The notes under the pieces: generated by a model | What the model saw: only the letters and a program-made list of their open reading frames with translations | Database searches by the model: none | Told to the model about the DNA's origin: nothing | Part shown: positions 1-6,984 of the stretch, in pieces | How positions within the stretch are numbered: the stretch's first letter is position 1 | Layout of the letters: each line of letters begins with the position of its first letter | Made by a program: the position numbers and the translations under genes | Assembly: GCF_004341235.1 (NCBI RefSeq) | Contig: NZ_SLUP01000005.1 | Coordinates: 310,001-374,000, forward strand | Direction: 5' to 3' | Source: Mariniflexile fucanivorans | Lineage (GTDB): Bacteria > Bacteroidota > Bacteroidia > Flavobacteriales > Flavobacteriaceae | DNA length: 64,000 bases

Positions 1-1
1 T

Positions 2-622
2 TTAGCAGAAACATCAAACGCTAATGCAAATCATGATTTTCAAATAATTTTCAGTACAAAAGATTTAATAAATGCCATTAAAACCGCCATAGAAGAATTT
101 AACATCGATTTGGTTATTATGGGTACCAAAGGCACTACCCCAACAAAAGAATTTCTATTTGGTAGCAACACTATAAACATAATAACGAACTTAAAACTTT
201 GTCCTATTTTGGTAATTCCAGAAGAATACGATTTTGTTAAACCATCGCAAATAGCATTTCCAACAGATTTTAATCGTTTTTATAGCGAAAAAGAACTAAA
301 ACCATTAAAGGAATTAGCAGATTTATATAATTCTAAAATTAGAATTGTACACATTATTACTAAAGGCGAGCTTAATGAAACCCAGGAATATAACTTAATG
401 ATACTAAAAAGCCATTTAAAAAATTATGAGTTTGAACTCCATTGGATGCCCAATTATGCGAAAAAAGTAACCGAAATAAATGATTTTATTCAAGAGCTTG
501 AAATAAACATGCTGGCCATGGTAAATTACAAGCACAGTTTTATAGAAAAAATAATGCATGAGCCAGTAATAAAAAAAATAGGATTTCATCCCGATATACC
601 ATTTTTGGTTATACCAGATTAA
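2..622 (+). CDS. Universal stress protein, C-terminal part (5' end outside window)
   Basis: The reading frame is open from base 2, so the gene begins to the left of the window; the TTG at 110 is internal. The visible part has the motif DLVIMGTKG, the UspA-type nucleotide-binding loop at the end of one Usp domain. About 150 further residues with the spacing of a second, more degenerate Usp domain follow (VIPEEYDFVKPSQIAFPTDF begins it). Tandem two-domain Usp proteins are common in Flavobacteriaceae and act in the cytoplasm in stress or low-oxygen survival. The next gene begins 68 bp downstream on the same strand, followed by a nuclease, an RNase and Hsp20, which suggests a stress-responsive neighbourhood. 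The family assignment is good; the specific role is inference. Confidence 0.8.
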   Translation, partial: LAETSNANANHDFQIIFSTKDLINAIKTAIEEFNIDLVIMGTKGTTPTKEFLFGSNTINIITNLKLCPILVIPEEYDFVKPSQIAFPTDFNRFYSEKELKPLKELADLYNSKIRIVHIITKGELNETQEYNLMILKSHLKNYEFELHWMPNYAKKVTEINDFIQELEINMLAMVNYKHSFIEKIMHEPVIKKIGFHPDIPFLVIPD

Positions 623-690
623 GTTAACTTTTATGGTTTTTTTTATTATTTCAATGGAACTACTTTGGTTTAATAACATAATCCCTAATC

Positions 691-1533
691 ATGGAAAAAG
701 ACACTATCGATATCATTAAATCATCAGGTGAAAAAGCAAAATTTTCATTAAACAAATTAAAGGCATCCTTAAACCGAAGTGGTGCCGATAAACACACTGT
801 TAATCAAATTATCGACAAGGTAAGAGACGAACTTTATCAAGGCATTTCAACAAAAGAAATTTACAACAGGGCTTATGCATTACTTAAAAAAAAGAAAAGC
901 TATTTAGCTTCCAAGTATAAGTTAAAAAAAGCCATTTACGAACTCGGCCCTACAGGATTTCCTTTTGAGCGATTTGTGAGTGCTGTATTGCAATATTCAG
1001 GTTATAAAACCGAAGTGGGCAAAACTTTACAAGGGCAATGCGTCACCCACGAAATTGATGTTTTGGCACATAAAGACCACCAAACCATTGTGGTAGAATG
1101 TAAATTTCATAGCGACGAAGGCCTTAATTGTAACGTAAAAATTCCGCTATACATAAATTCACGCTATAATGATGTAAAAGCACACTGGAATGCCAACCCC
1201 AAAAACGGCTCTAAATTGGCTGAAGGTTGGGTTGTAACCAACACACGTTTTACACAAGATGCCATTCAATATGGTAAATGTGTTAATCTGTATCTTTTAA
1301 GTTGGGATTATCCTAAAAACGATGGTTTAAAAGATCGAATTGATCGCTTAGGCTTGTACCCAATAACCGTATCTACATTACTTACAAACCGAGAAAAACA
1401 GTTTTTATTAAGTAGAGATATTGTGCTTTGCAGAGAGTTAATTGGCGATGGTTTTTATTTGGACCATTTAGGTGTTTCAGAAATAAGAAAAGAAAAGATT
1501 TTAAATGAAATAAAAATGTTATGCGATAATTAA
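691..1533 (+). CDS. ATP-cone domain fused to a PD-(D/E)XK restriction-endonuclease-like domain
   Basis: 280 aa. Residues about 4-85 look like an ATP-cone (NrdR/ribonucleotide-reductase type regulatory nucleotide-binding domain): conserved start IIKSSGEKAKFSLNKLKASL, then helices ending in a YxLLKKKKSYLASKY segment. Residues about 90-200 carry an Mrr-like nuclease core: E121-I-D123, then VVECK with E136 and K138, which fits D...ExK. The remainder (WVVTNTRFTQDA) resembles the last strands of the same fold. ATG start; the stop lies only 6 bp before the beta-CASP RNase gene, so the two are probably co-transcribed. No methyltransferase or helicase is adjacent, so this is not a standard restriction system. 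Substrate unknown; a nucleotide-gated nuclease is inference from the domains. Confidence 0.72.
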   Translation: MEKDTIDIIKSSGEKAKFSLNKLKASLNRSGADKHTVNQIIDKVRDELYQGISTKEIYNRAYALLKKKKSYLASKYKLKKAIYELGPTGFPFERFVSAVLQYSGYKTEVGKTLQGQCVTHEIDVLAHKDHQTIVVECKFHSDEGLNCNVKIPLYINSRYNDVKAHWNANPKNGSKLAEGWVVTNTRFTQDAIQYGKCVNLYLLSWDYPKNDGLKDRIDRLGLYPITVSTLLTNREKQFLLSRDIVLCRELIGDGFYLDHLGVSEIRKEKILNEIKMLCDN

Positions 1534-1539
1534 TAAGCT

Positions 1540-2913
1540 ATGGAACATATTGTAAAAATAAACTTTTTAGGAGCCGCTGGTGTGGTAACCGGCTCAAAAT
1601 TTCTTTTGGAAACTTCAGAAAAAAACATATTAATTGATTGTGGTATGTTTCAAGGCTTAAAAGAATTGAGAGCACTTAATTGGGATGATTTACCCGTAAA
1701 TGTTGAAAATATTGATGTGGTGCTGCTTACTCACGGGCATTTAGACCATGTTGGTTATTTACCTAGGCTAGTTAAACAAGGTTTTACAGGAAAAATTATA
1801 GGAACAGCGCCTACTTTAGCCATTGCCGAAATTATTTTAAAGGATAGTGCCAAAATCCAGGAAGAAGAGGCACAAAAAGCGAATAAGGAAAAATACACAA
1901 AACACAATCCCGCACTACCATTTTATACCATATTTGAAGCTGAAAAAACCATCAATCAGTTTCAAGTAGAAATGCCTGATAAATGGATTGCATTATCTAA
2001 AAACATATCTTACAGATTTCAGTATAACGGTCATATTATTGGTGCCACTTTTATCGAATTGGACGTAAACGGAAAGCGATTTGTATTTTCTGGAGACATT
2101 GGTAGACAAAATGATTACTTATTGAATAATCCTAAAAAACCAGAATGGGCCGATTATTTATTTATTGAAAGTACCTACGGAGACAAGTTGCATCCAACCG
2201 AAGATATCGATACTATTTTATCTGAACTTATAAACCAAACCATTCATAAAAAAGGAAATTTAATTATCCCCAGTTTTGCGGTAGAGCGTTTACAAACCCT
2301 CATGTATTTACTTTGGAAACTTTATATGAAGAACAAAATACCAAACATTCCCATTTTTATAGACAGCCCTATGGGCAACAATGTTTTGGAAGTTTTTAAA
2401 CGCTATCCCAACTGGCATAAACTATCCGATTCGGATTATAATGCCATGTGTAAACACATGAATATAATTCAATCTTATAAAGAAACTTGGGAAACCATTG
2501 ATGATAAACGCTCTAAAATAATTATTGCTGGTAGCGGTATGGTAAGTGGAGGGCGCGTACTTACCTATTTACAACAACTTATTGACGAACCTTCTACTAC
2601 AGTATTATTGGTAGGCTACCAAGCGGAAGGCACAAGAGGTAGGCTATTAAAAGAAGGAGCTCATGAAATACGCTTTTTCGGAAAATATTATCCTGTAAAA
2701 GCTAAGATTAAAACCATAGAAAGTCTTTCGGCTCACGCAGATCAAAGTGATCTATTAAACTGGCTGAGCAACATTAAAAACACCCCAGAAAAGGTGTTTT
2801 TAATTCATGGAGAACCTACTGCTTTAGATGCCTTTCGTGTAAAAATAAAAGACACTTTTAATTGGAATGTTACCATTCCAAAATTAACAGATGTTGAAAA
2901 ATTACTTATATAA
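1540..2913 (+). CDS. MBL-fold beta-CASP exonuclease/RNase (Ysh1/CPSF-like)
   Basis: 457 aa. The metallo-beta-lactamase signature THGHLDH lies at residues 64-70 (H65, H67, D69, H70). Further metal ligands are plausible at GHIIGA and in FSGDIGR. The beta-CASP insertion occupies roughly residues 215-390 with PSFAVERLQTLMYLL and SGMVSGGR. The C-terminal SLSAHADQSDLLNWL and VFLIHGEP are the beta-CASP motifs of RNA-processing enzymes of the YSH1 group. Members process RNA (endo- and/or 5'-exonuclease) with zinc. Starts with ATG 6 bp after the ATP-cone nuclease stop, so an operon with it is likely. Full length for the family. Whether this protein has RNase activity is inferred from the family. Confidence 0.9.
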   Translation: MEHIVKINFLGAAGVVTGSKFLLETSEKNILIDCGMFQGLKELRALNWDDLPVNVENIDVVLLTHGHLDHVGYLPRLVKQGFTGKIIGTAPTLAIAEIILKDSAKIQEEEAQKANKEKYTKHNPALPFYTIFEAEKTINQFQVEMPDKWIALSKNISYRFQYNGHIIGATFIELDVNGKRFVFSGDIGRQNDYLLNNPKKPEWADYLFIESTYGDKLHPTEDIDTILSELINQTIHKKGNLIIPSFAVERLQTLMYLLWKLYMKNKIPNIPIFIDSPMGNNVLEVFKRYPNWHKLSDSDYNAMCKHMNIIQSYKETWETIDDKRSKIIIAGSGMVSGGRVLTYLQQLIDEPSTTVLLVGYQAEGTRGRLLKEGAHEIRFFGKYYPVKAKIKTIESLSAHADQSDLLNWLSNIKNTPEKVFLIHGEPTALDAFRVKIKDTFNWNVTIPKLTDVEKLLI

Positions 2914-2998
2914 ATTTTAAGGTTTTAAATAATGGAAACACAATTAATTTGTAAAATCACAATCTAACAAAAAAACAGTTTAAACACCCCTAACCGAC

Positions 2999-3010
2999 TG
3001 ATATATATCA
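2999..3010. promoter_or_regulatory. Fnr/Crp-type palindrome upstream of hsp20
   Basis: The perfect 12-bp palindrome TGATATATATCA lies 56 bp before the Hsp20 start and resembles an FNR-type box (TTGAT-N4-ATCAA) lacking the outer bases. The neighbourhood (Usp, Hsp20) is one often under such regulators in flavobacteria. A 12-bp AT palindrome can occur by chance, so this is tentative. Confidence 0.35.
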
Positions 3011-3065
3011 TTGTAAAAACCCGTTAATATAAATACATTAGTGTTATAATATTTGTTTAACCTAA

Positions 3066-3605
3066 ATGTTTATTATCATGAAAACATTAATGAAACGCAG
3101 AAAAAGAAACAAGTTATCTCCATTTAACAACTCGTTAATGACACCTTGGAATAACAGTTTCTTAAGACCTTGGGCAGGTGATTTTTTCAATTCAAATTTT
3201 GATAATATGGCCCTAGGTAGATTTGATGATATTTTTCGAAATGATTTTTTTGAAAATGATAGTTTAATGCCAGCAATGAATGTTCAAGAACATAAAGAAG
3301 GTTTTGAAATTGAATTAGCGGCTCCTGGATTTGATAAAAAAGATTTTGAAGTTACCATTGAAGAAGATGTACTTCACGTTTTTGGTGAAAAAGAAATAGA
3401 AGAAGAAGAAAAAGAGGATGATTTTTCACATAAAGAGTTTAGTTACAAATCTTTTAAAAGATCGATGATGCTTCCTCCTTCAGTAGATTTAAATCAAGAA
3501 ATAAAAGCTACTTACAAAAATGGAATACTAAAATTAAAATTGTTAAAAAAACAGGAAACTATTGAAAAAGCGGCACCACCAAAAAAAGTTATTGAGGTGA
3601 ATTAA
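3066..3605 (+). CDS. Small heat-shock protein Hsp20/alpha-crystallin
   Basis: 179 aa, or 175 if the ATG at 3078 is used (MKTLMKRRKRNKL); the two starts are in frame and neither has a clear ribosome site. The alpha-crystallin domain covers residues about 75-165: MNVQEHKEGFEIELAAPGF, DFEVTIEEDVLHVFGEKE, an acidic EEEEKEDD loop, then the conserved NGILKLKLLKK near the end. Acts as an ATP-independent holdase for unfolded proteins in the cytoplasm. A strong hairpin follows the stop. Preceded by a 150-bp gap holding a TGATATATATCA palindrome, so probably its own transcription unit. Confidence 0.95.
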   Translation: MFIIMKTLMKRRKRNKLSPFNNSLMTPWNNSFLRPWAGDFFNSNFDNMALGRFDDIFRNDFFENDSLMPAMNVQEHKEGFEIELAAPGFDKKDFEVTIEEDVLHVFGEKEIEEEEKEDDFSHKEFSYKSFKRSMMLPPSVDLNQEIKATYKNGILKLKLLKKQETIEKAAPPKKVIEVN

Positions 3606-3615
3606 ATTTATTTAA

Positions 3616-3646
3616 AGCAGAAAGCTTTTAAACATGGCTTTCTGCT
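3616..3646 (+). terminator. Intrinsic terminator of the Hsp20 gene
   Basis: Perfect 10-bp inverted repeat AGCAGAAAGC / GCTTTCTGCT with an 11-nt loop, starting 11 bp after the Hsp20 stop and followed by TTGTT. The T tract is short, so termination may be partial. Confidence 0.7.
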
Positions 3647-3653
3647 TTGTTAA

Positions 3654-4115
3654 ATGCTTAAAAAAAACAAAATGAAAACAAAAGAAGTTAAAGTAAAATA
3701 TGAAGCTTGGTTAAATACTGAAACTATGCATAATAGTTCTGTAAAATGGTTATCTGAATTAAAATTCGCTAAAGATGAACAGTTGTTTTTTGATGATTTA
3801 ATTAAATCGTACACCCTACAGCTTATTGATTCAAAACACTATAAGGAAAGCAAAAAAATTATTGATAAATTAAGTGATTTCCAGACAAAAACCGATTCAT
3901 TAATTAAAACCATCGTAGAACATGAAAAAGGTTTAAAAATTATGGCTGATGGAATTAACCAAATTGAACAAGAAGAAATTTATAAAAAAGAACACGGAAA
4001 ATTAATAATTGTTGTGAGCTATTTTTTAGAAAAATACAGAGCATTAAAAGCAAAATTATTTTCACATATAAAAAGCATTATAAAAGAGGGCAAACAAAAA
4101 CTTTTGCTTCAATAA
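3654..4115 (+). CDS. Hypothetical coiled-coil protein
   Basis: 153 aa from ATG 3654; ATG 3672 (MKTKEVKVKYEAW) is equally possible. Family not recognised. The protein is lysine/glutamate-rich and predicted helical throughout, with no signal peptide or membrane segment. Heptad-like stretches occur in KIIDKLSDFQTKTDSLIKTI and in the HGKLIIVVSYFLEKYRALK part, suggesting a cytoplasmic coiled-coil oligomer. Lies just after the Hsp20 terminator, so it could be expressed by readthrough with the stress genes. It is the last chromosomal gene before the mobile element. Confidence 0.6.
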   Translation: MLKKNKMKTKEVKVKYEAWLNTETMHNSSVKWLSELKFAKDEQLFFDDLIKSYTLQLIDSKHYKESKKIIDKLSDFQTKTDSLIKTIVEHEKGLKIMADGINQIEQEEIYKKEHGKLIIVVSYFLEKYRALKAKLFSHIKSIIKEGKQKLLLQ

Positions 4116-4149
4116 AAAAATGCAAAATCCTGAAGTAACTATATAAAAA

Positions 4150-4179
4150 AAGCCTTTACAAGAAATTTTGTAAAGGCTT
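4150..4179 (-). terminator. Original tRNA-Leu terminator, now stranded at the element's left end
   Basis: Perfect 12-bp stem AAGCCTTTACAA / TTGTAAAGGCTT with a 6-nt loop, followed on the minus strand by a run of seven T. It sits at the same place relative to the tRNA 3' end as the hairpin at 14347-14376 and differs from it by paired changes that keep the stem. Confidence 0.75.
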
Positions 4180-4234
4180 AGTACTGAGGACGGGACTTGA
4201 ACCCGTACAGCCTAATGGCCATTGGATTTTAAGT
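4177..4234. repeat. Left attachment site: 3' part of tRNA-Leu
   Basis: These 58 bp are identical to 14374-14431, covering the tRNA-Leu 3' end from the anticodon-loop region through the discriminator base and four bases beyond. Past 4234 the sequence diverges from the tRNA (AAGTGCAAGC versus AAGTCCAACG), so no complete tRNA exists here. It is the direct repeat created by site-specific insertion. Confidence 0.93.
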
Positions 4235-4338
4235 GCAAGCATAAATTCGTCAAATTAAACTAAATTAACTTATTTTCAATTAGTTACGCTTAATTTAATT
4301 TTATTTGTTACCAATAAAACTCAAGTAAAACCAAAAAA

Positions 4339-4360
4339 TGTTGTACCTATGTTGTACCTA
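4339..4360 (+). repeat. Left pair of 11-bp tandem repeats (TGTTGTACCTA x2)
   Basis: Two head-to-tail copies of TGTTGTACCTA, repeated exactly and in the same orientation at 14317-14338. One pair sits 105 bp inside the left att repeat and the other 36 bp inside the right one. Their symmetry with the element ends suggests arm-type binding sites for the integrase or excisionase. Confidence 0.75.
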
Positions 4361-4409
4361 TCACTCCAAATAATTTAGTATATTTATAAATCAATAAAAA
4401 TTCTGCAGT

Positions 4410-5624
4410 ATGTCTTCTAATGCAAAAGTAGTCTTAAGAAAAAAGAAAAATAGTGAAGGGCATTATCCACTAGCAATTCGCATCACAAAAAATAGACGTT
4501 CTATTTATCATTACATAGGACACTATATTGATTTAAATCATTGGGACGAAAAAAATATTCGTGTAAAAAAATCCCATCCTAACGCCAAAAGCCTTAATCG
4601 CCTTTTAACAAAAGAACTTTCCGAAGCAACAAAAGCCCTCATAGAGCTACAAGCCGACAAAAAGGATGTTACAGCTAATCACATAAAAAACAAGTTGTAT
4701 AACCATCCAAAATCAACAAGCTTTTTCGATGTAGCCCAGGATTATTTAAAGGAACTGGAAACTAATAAAAAACTGTCACGATATTATGCAGACAAAGTAC
4801 GCGTGAATCATGTAATAAACTTTTCAAAATCAAGACAATTATCTTTTCCAGAAATAGACGAACAATTTCTAAGAAAATTTAAAAGCCATTTAAAAACAAA
4901 GGAGAACTTATCAGAAAGGTCTATAGTCAACAACCTCGTAGTAATAAGAACAATATACAATAGAGCTATAAAATTAGAAATTGTTGATAGAAAGCTTTAC
5001 CCTTTTGGTTCTGAGAAAATACAGATTAAATTTCCTGAAACTCAAAAAATAGGACTAACTAAAAATGAAATAATCTCACTAGAAACTGTAGCTAACTTAA
5101 CTCAAAATGAAATACATGCTCGAAACATCTGGCTATTCAGTTTTTATTTTGCAGGCATAAGGGTAGCAGATGTACTAAAAATTAAATGGAGTGATATTTA
5201 TGACGAAAGGTTACATTACCGCATGGATAAAAATTCAAAATTATTGTCTTTAAAAATACCAGATAAAGTCCACCCAATTTTGGAACAATACAAAGAACTA
5301 AAAACACATAAAGATGATTTTGTTTTTCCAGAAATGAAATTGATTAACTTAAAAAGTCCTAAAGATATTTTTAAACAAACAAACGCAGCCACAAAGAAAC
5401 TTAACAAACATTTGAAAAAAATTGCTGAAAAAACGAACATATCAAAAAAAATAACCATGCACATTGCTCGACATAGTTTTGGAAATATATCTGAAGATTT
5501 AATTCCTATTAAAATGCTACAAAAACTTTATAGGCATTCTTCTATCACTACAACAATTAATTACCAAGCAAACTTCATCCATAAGGATGCCGATGAGGCC
5601 TTAAATAAAGTCATAAGTTTTTGA
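4410..5624 (+). CDS. Tyrosine recombinase/integrase of the tRNA-Leu element
   Basis: 404 aa, typical of Bacteroidota tyrosine integrases. The N-terminal arm-binding domain (residues 5-95) starts VVLRKKKNSEGHYPLAIR. A SAM-like core-binding domain spans about 104-195. The catalytic domain has R251 (FAGIRVADVLKIKW), H351 and R354 (HIARHSFGN), H376 (LYRHSSI) and nucleophile Y385 (INYQ), so the recombinase set is complete. It lies 175 bp inside the left att repeat and points inward. It would catalyse insertion at, and excision from, the tRNA-Leu 3' end. The end of the gene is convergent with the PepSY gene, with a 207-bp gap in which I see nothing else. Confidence 0.95.
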   Translation: MSSNAKVVLRKKKNSEGHYPLAIRITKNRRSIYHYIGHYIDLNHWDEKNIRVKKSHPNAKSLNRLLTKELSEATKALIELQADKKDVTANHIKNKLYNHPKSTSFFDVAQDYLKELETNKKLSRYYADKVRVNHVINFSKSRQLSFPEIDEQFLRKFKSHLKTKENLSERSIVNNLVVIRTIYNRAIKLEIVDRKLYPFGSEKIQIKFPETQKIGLTKNEIISLETVANLTQNEIHARNIWLFSFYFAGIRVADVLKIKWSDIYDERLHYRMDKNSKLLSLKIPDKVHPILEQYKELKTHKDDFVFPEMKLINLKSPKDIFKQTNAATKKLNKHLKKIAEKTNISKKITMHIARHSFGNISEDLIPIKMLQKLYRHSSITTTINYQANFIHKDADEALNKVISF

Positions 5625-5831
5625 AAATTTAACAATGGCTCTAAAGTCTTTTTTATACACTTTCAACTAGTTGTGAATTGCTTTCAGTTCTTTAAATTCT
5701 TATAGTGAAAATCTTTTGAATTATAGACAAAGACACAACGAACCTTTCTCTAGATGCCATTCTTTTCCCTTCATTATCACTAAAATCCAGAAAAAAATTA
5801 CAGTCTGATAACTAAATAATTTTCTGAAACA

Positions 5832-6917
5832 CTAGCTAAGTGCTTTTCTTTTCAAACCTTTCTTCTTTTTTAATCTATACATTCTGAAGCCGGTGATAAA
5901 CAATACCAATGGTACAACTCCAGAGATAAAGACCAAAATCCTACCAAAAACACCTGCAATTTCCCCAATATGGATAGGATAGAACTGTGCAGCTATCCGA
6001 TTGCTGTTAGAATCAAACCTAAAATCTGATAAAGTTGTTATGTCTCCTTTTTTAGTGATCTCTACCTCTTTCGTTTTTCGATATCCCGCTTTTATAAAAC
6101 GGTTCTTTATATATCTTAATCGGTATTTATCAGTTTTGTCTTTTGGGAAATAAATAGCTCGTAAAGCATAACCTTTATTGGAGTTTAATAAGGTTTCATT
6201 CAGGCTTGAAAAGTTCTCGTTTTTTTGTTGTTTGATTAAGTTTGTATGTTGGCTATTAAAGACTTTTAAAACTGATTTATAAGTGGAATTAAAAGTAAAA
6301 TAAGAACCCGTAAAAGCAATGATAAGAAGTGGTATAAAAAAATAGATTCCGAGTGCTTTGTGTAAATCGAAGTTAAACTTTCTTTTTTTTGCCTTCCATT
6401 TTACTTTAATTCCTTTTCTCAAGTTGTTGGCATAGGCTTTCCACCAAATATAAACGCCAGAAGTTATTAGGATTAGAAAAAATATGATGGCACTAGTTCC
6501 TATAATGTACTTGCCTATTAGGGGAATTCCCAAAGTACGGTGTAGATTTAGTAGGCTTTCAAAAAATGATATAGAAACCGATTTTTCACCTAGAGATTCA
6601 CTGGTTACAGGATGGTAGTAATTCGTTTTTCCATTTTTAAACTGAATGGCTATGGTTTGCTGCTCACGATAAGGAAGAAAAATTTTATCTATACGATCCT
6701 TACGGGTTTCAATTAAAGATACAGCGGATTTTAAAATAGTGCCCTCTTTAATATTTTCTATGTTTTCAACTTGTAATAATTCGGGATTAAGGGCTGCTGT
6801 TATTTCTGGTTGCCAAACGTATAGCGAACCTGTAAGCCCCGAGAAGGACGCTATAAGTCCACAAGTAAGTCCTAGCCAAAGATGGATTTTCCGTATTGTT
6901 GTATTAAAAGATAGCAA
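5832..6917 (-). CDS. PepSY-domain membrane protein (siderophore-associated reductase type)
   Basis: 361 aa. Four membrane segments: residues about 12-34 (LWLGLTCGLIASFSGLTGSL), 139-160, 190-210 and 325-345. PepSY modules lie in the large periplasmic loops; several membrane-embedded His residues (RKIHLWLG, LHKALGIYFF) fit the heme-type ferric-reductase-like members of this family. In Bacteroidota such proteins are usually next to TonB siderophore receptors and are thought to help release or reduce iron after uptake. There is no ATG in frame; TTG at 6917 is the best start, preceded by an in-frame TAG 13 codons upstream. It lies 67 bp downstream of the receptor gene, with a terminator hairpin between. 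Cargo of the mobile element. Confidence 0.85.
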   Translation of the reverse strand: MLSFNTTIRKIHLWLGLTCGLIASFSGLTGSLYVWQPEITAALNPELLQVENIENIKEGTILKSAVSLIETRKDRIDKIFLPYREQQTIAIQFKNGKTNYYHPVTSESLGEKSVSISFFESLLNLHRTLGIPLIGKYIIGTSAIIFFLILITSGVYIWWKAYANNLRKGIKVKWKAKKRKFNFDLHKALGIYFFIPLLIIAFTGSYFTFNSTYKSVLKVFNSQHTNLIKQQKNENFSSLNETLLNSNKGYALRAIYFPKDKTDKYRLRYIKNRFIKAGYRKTKEVEITKKGDITTLSDFRFDSNSNRIAAQFYPIHIGEIAGVFGRILVFISGVVPLVLFITGFRMYRLKKKKGLKRKALS

Positions 6918-6942
6918 TGGGTATTGTATGAAATCTATAAAA

Positions 6943-6974
6943 AACCAATGCTAGCAAATATACTAGCATTGGTT
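6943..6974 (-). terminator. Terminator or attenuator between receptor and PepSY genes
   Basis: Perfect 12-bp stem AACCAATGCTAG / CTAGCATTGGTT with an 8-nt loop, followed on the minus strand by a T-rich tract. It starts 10 bp after the receptor stop and ends 26 bp before the PepSY start, so the second gene probably depends on readthrough. Confidence 0.8.
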
Positions 6975-6984
6975 CTAATTAATA

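Noticed and set aside
691-1533. Part of a restriction-modification system
   Set aside because: No methyltransferase, specificity or helicase gene is adjacent; the N-terminus is an ATP-cone, not a DNA-recognition domain.
4177-4234. A second tRNA-Leu gene at the left end of the element
   Set aside because: Only the 3' part is present; beyond 4234 the sequence does not match the 5' half, so no acceptor stem can form.
5832-6917. PepSY gene as a pseudogene because it lacks an ATG
   Set aside because: TTG at 6917 gives a complete N-terminus for the family, and other genes here (mutS, mgtE) also appear to use TTG.
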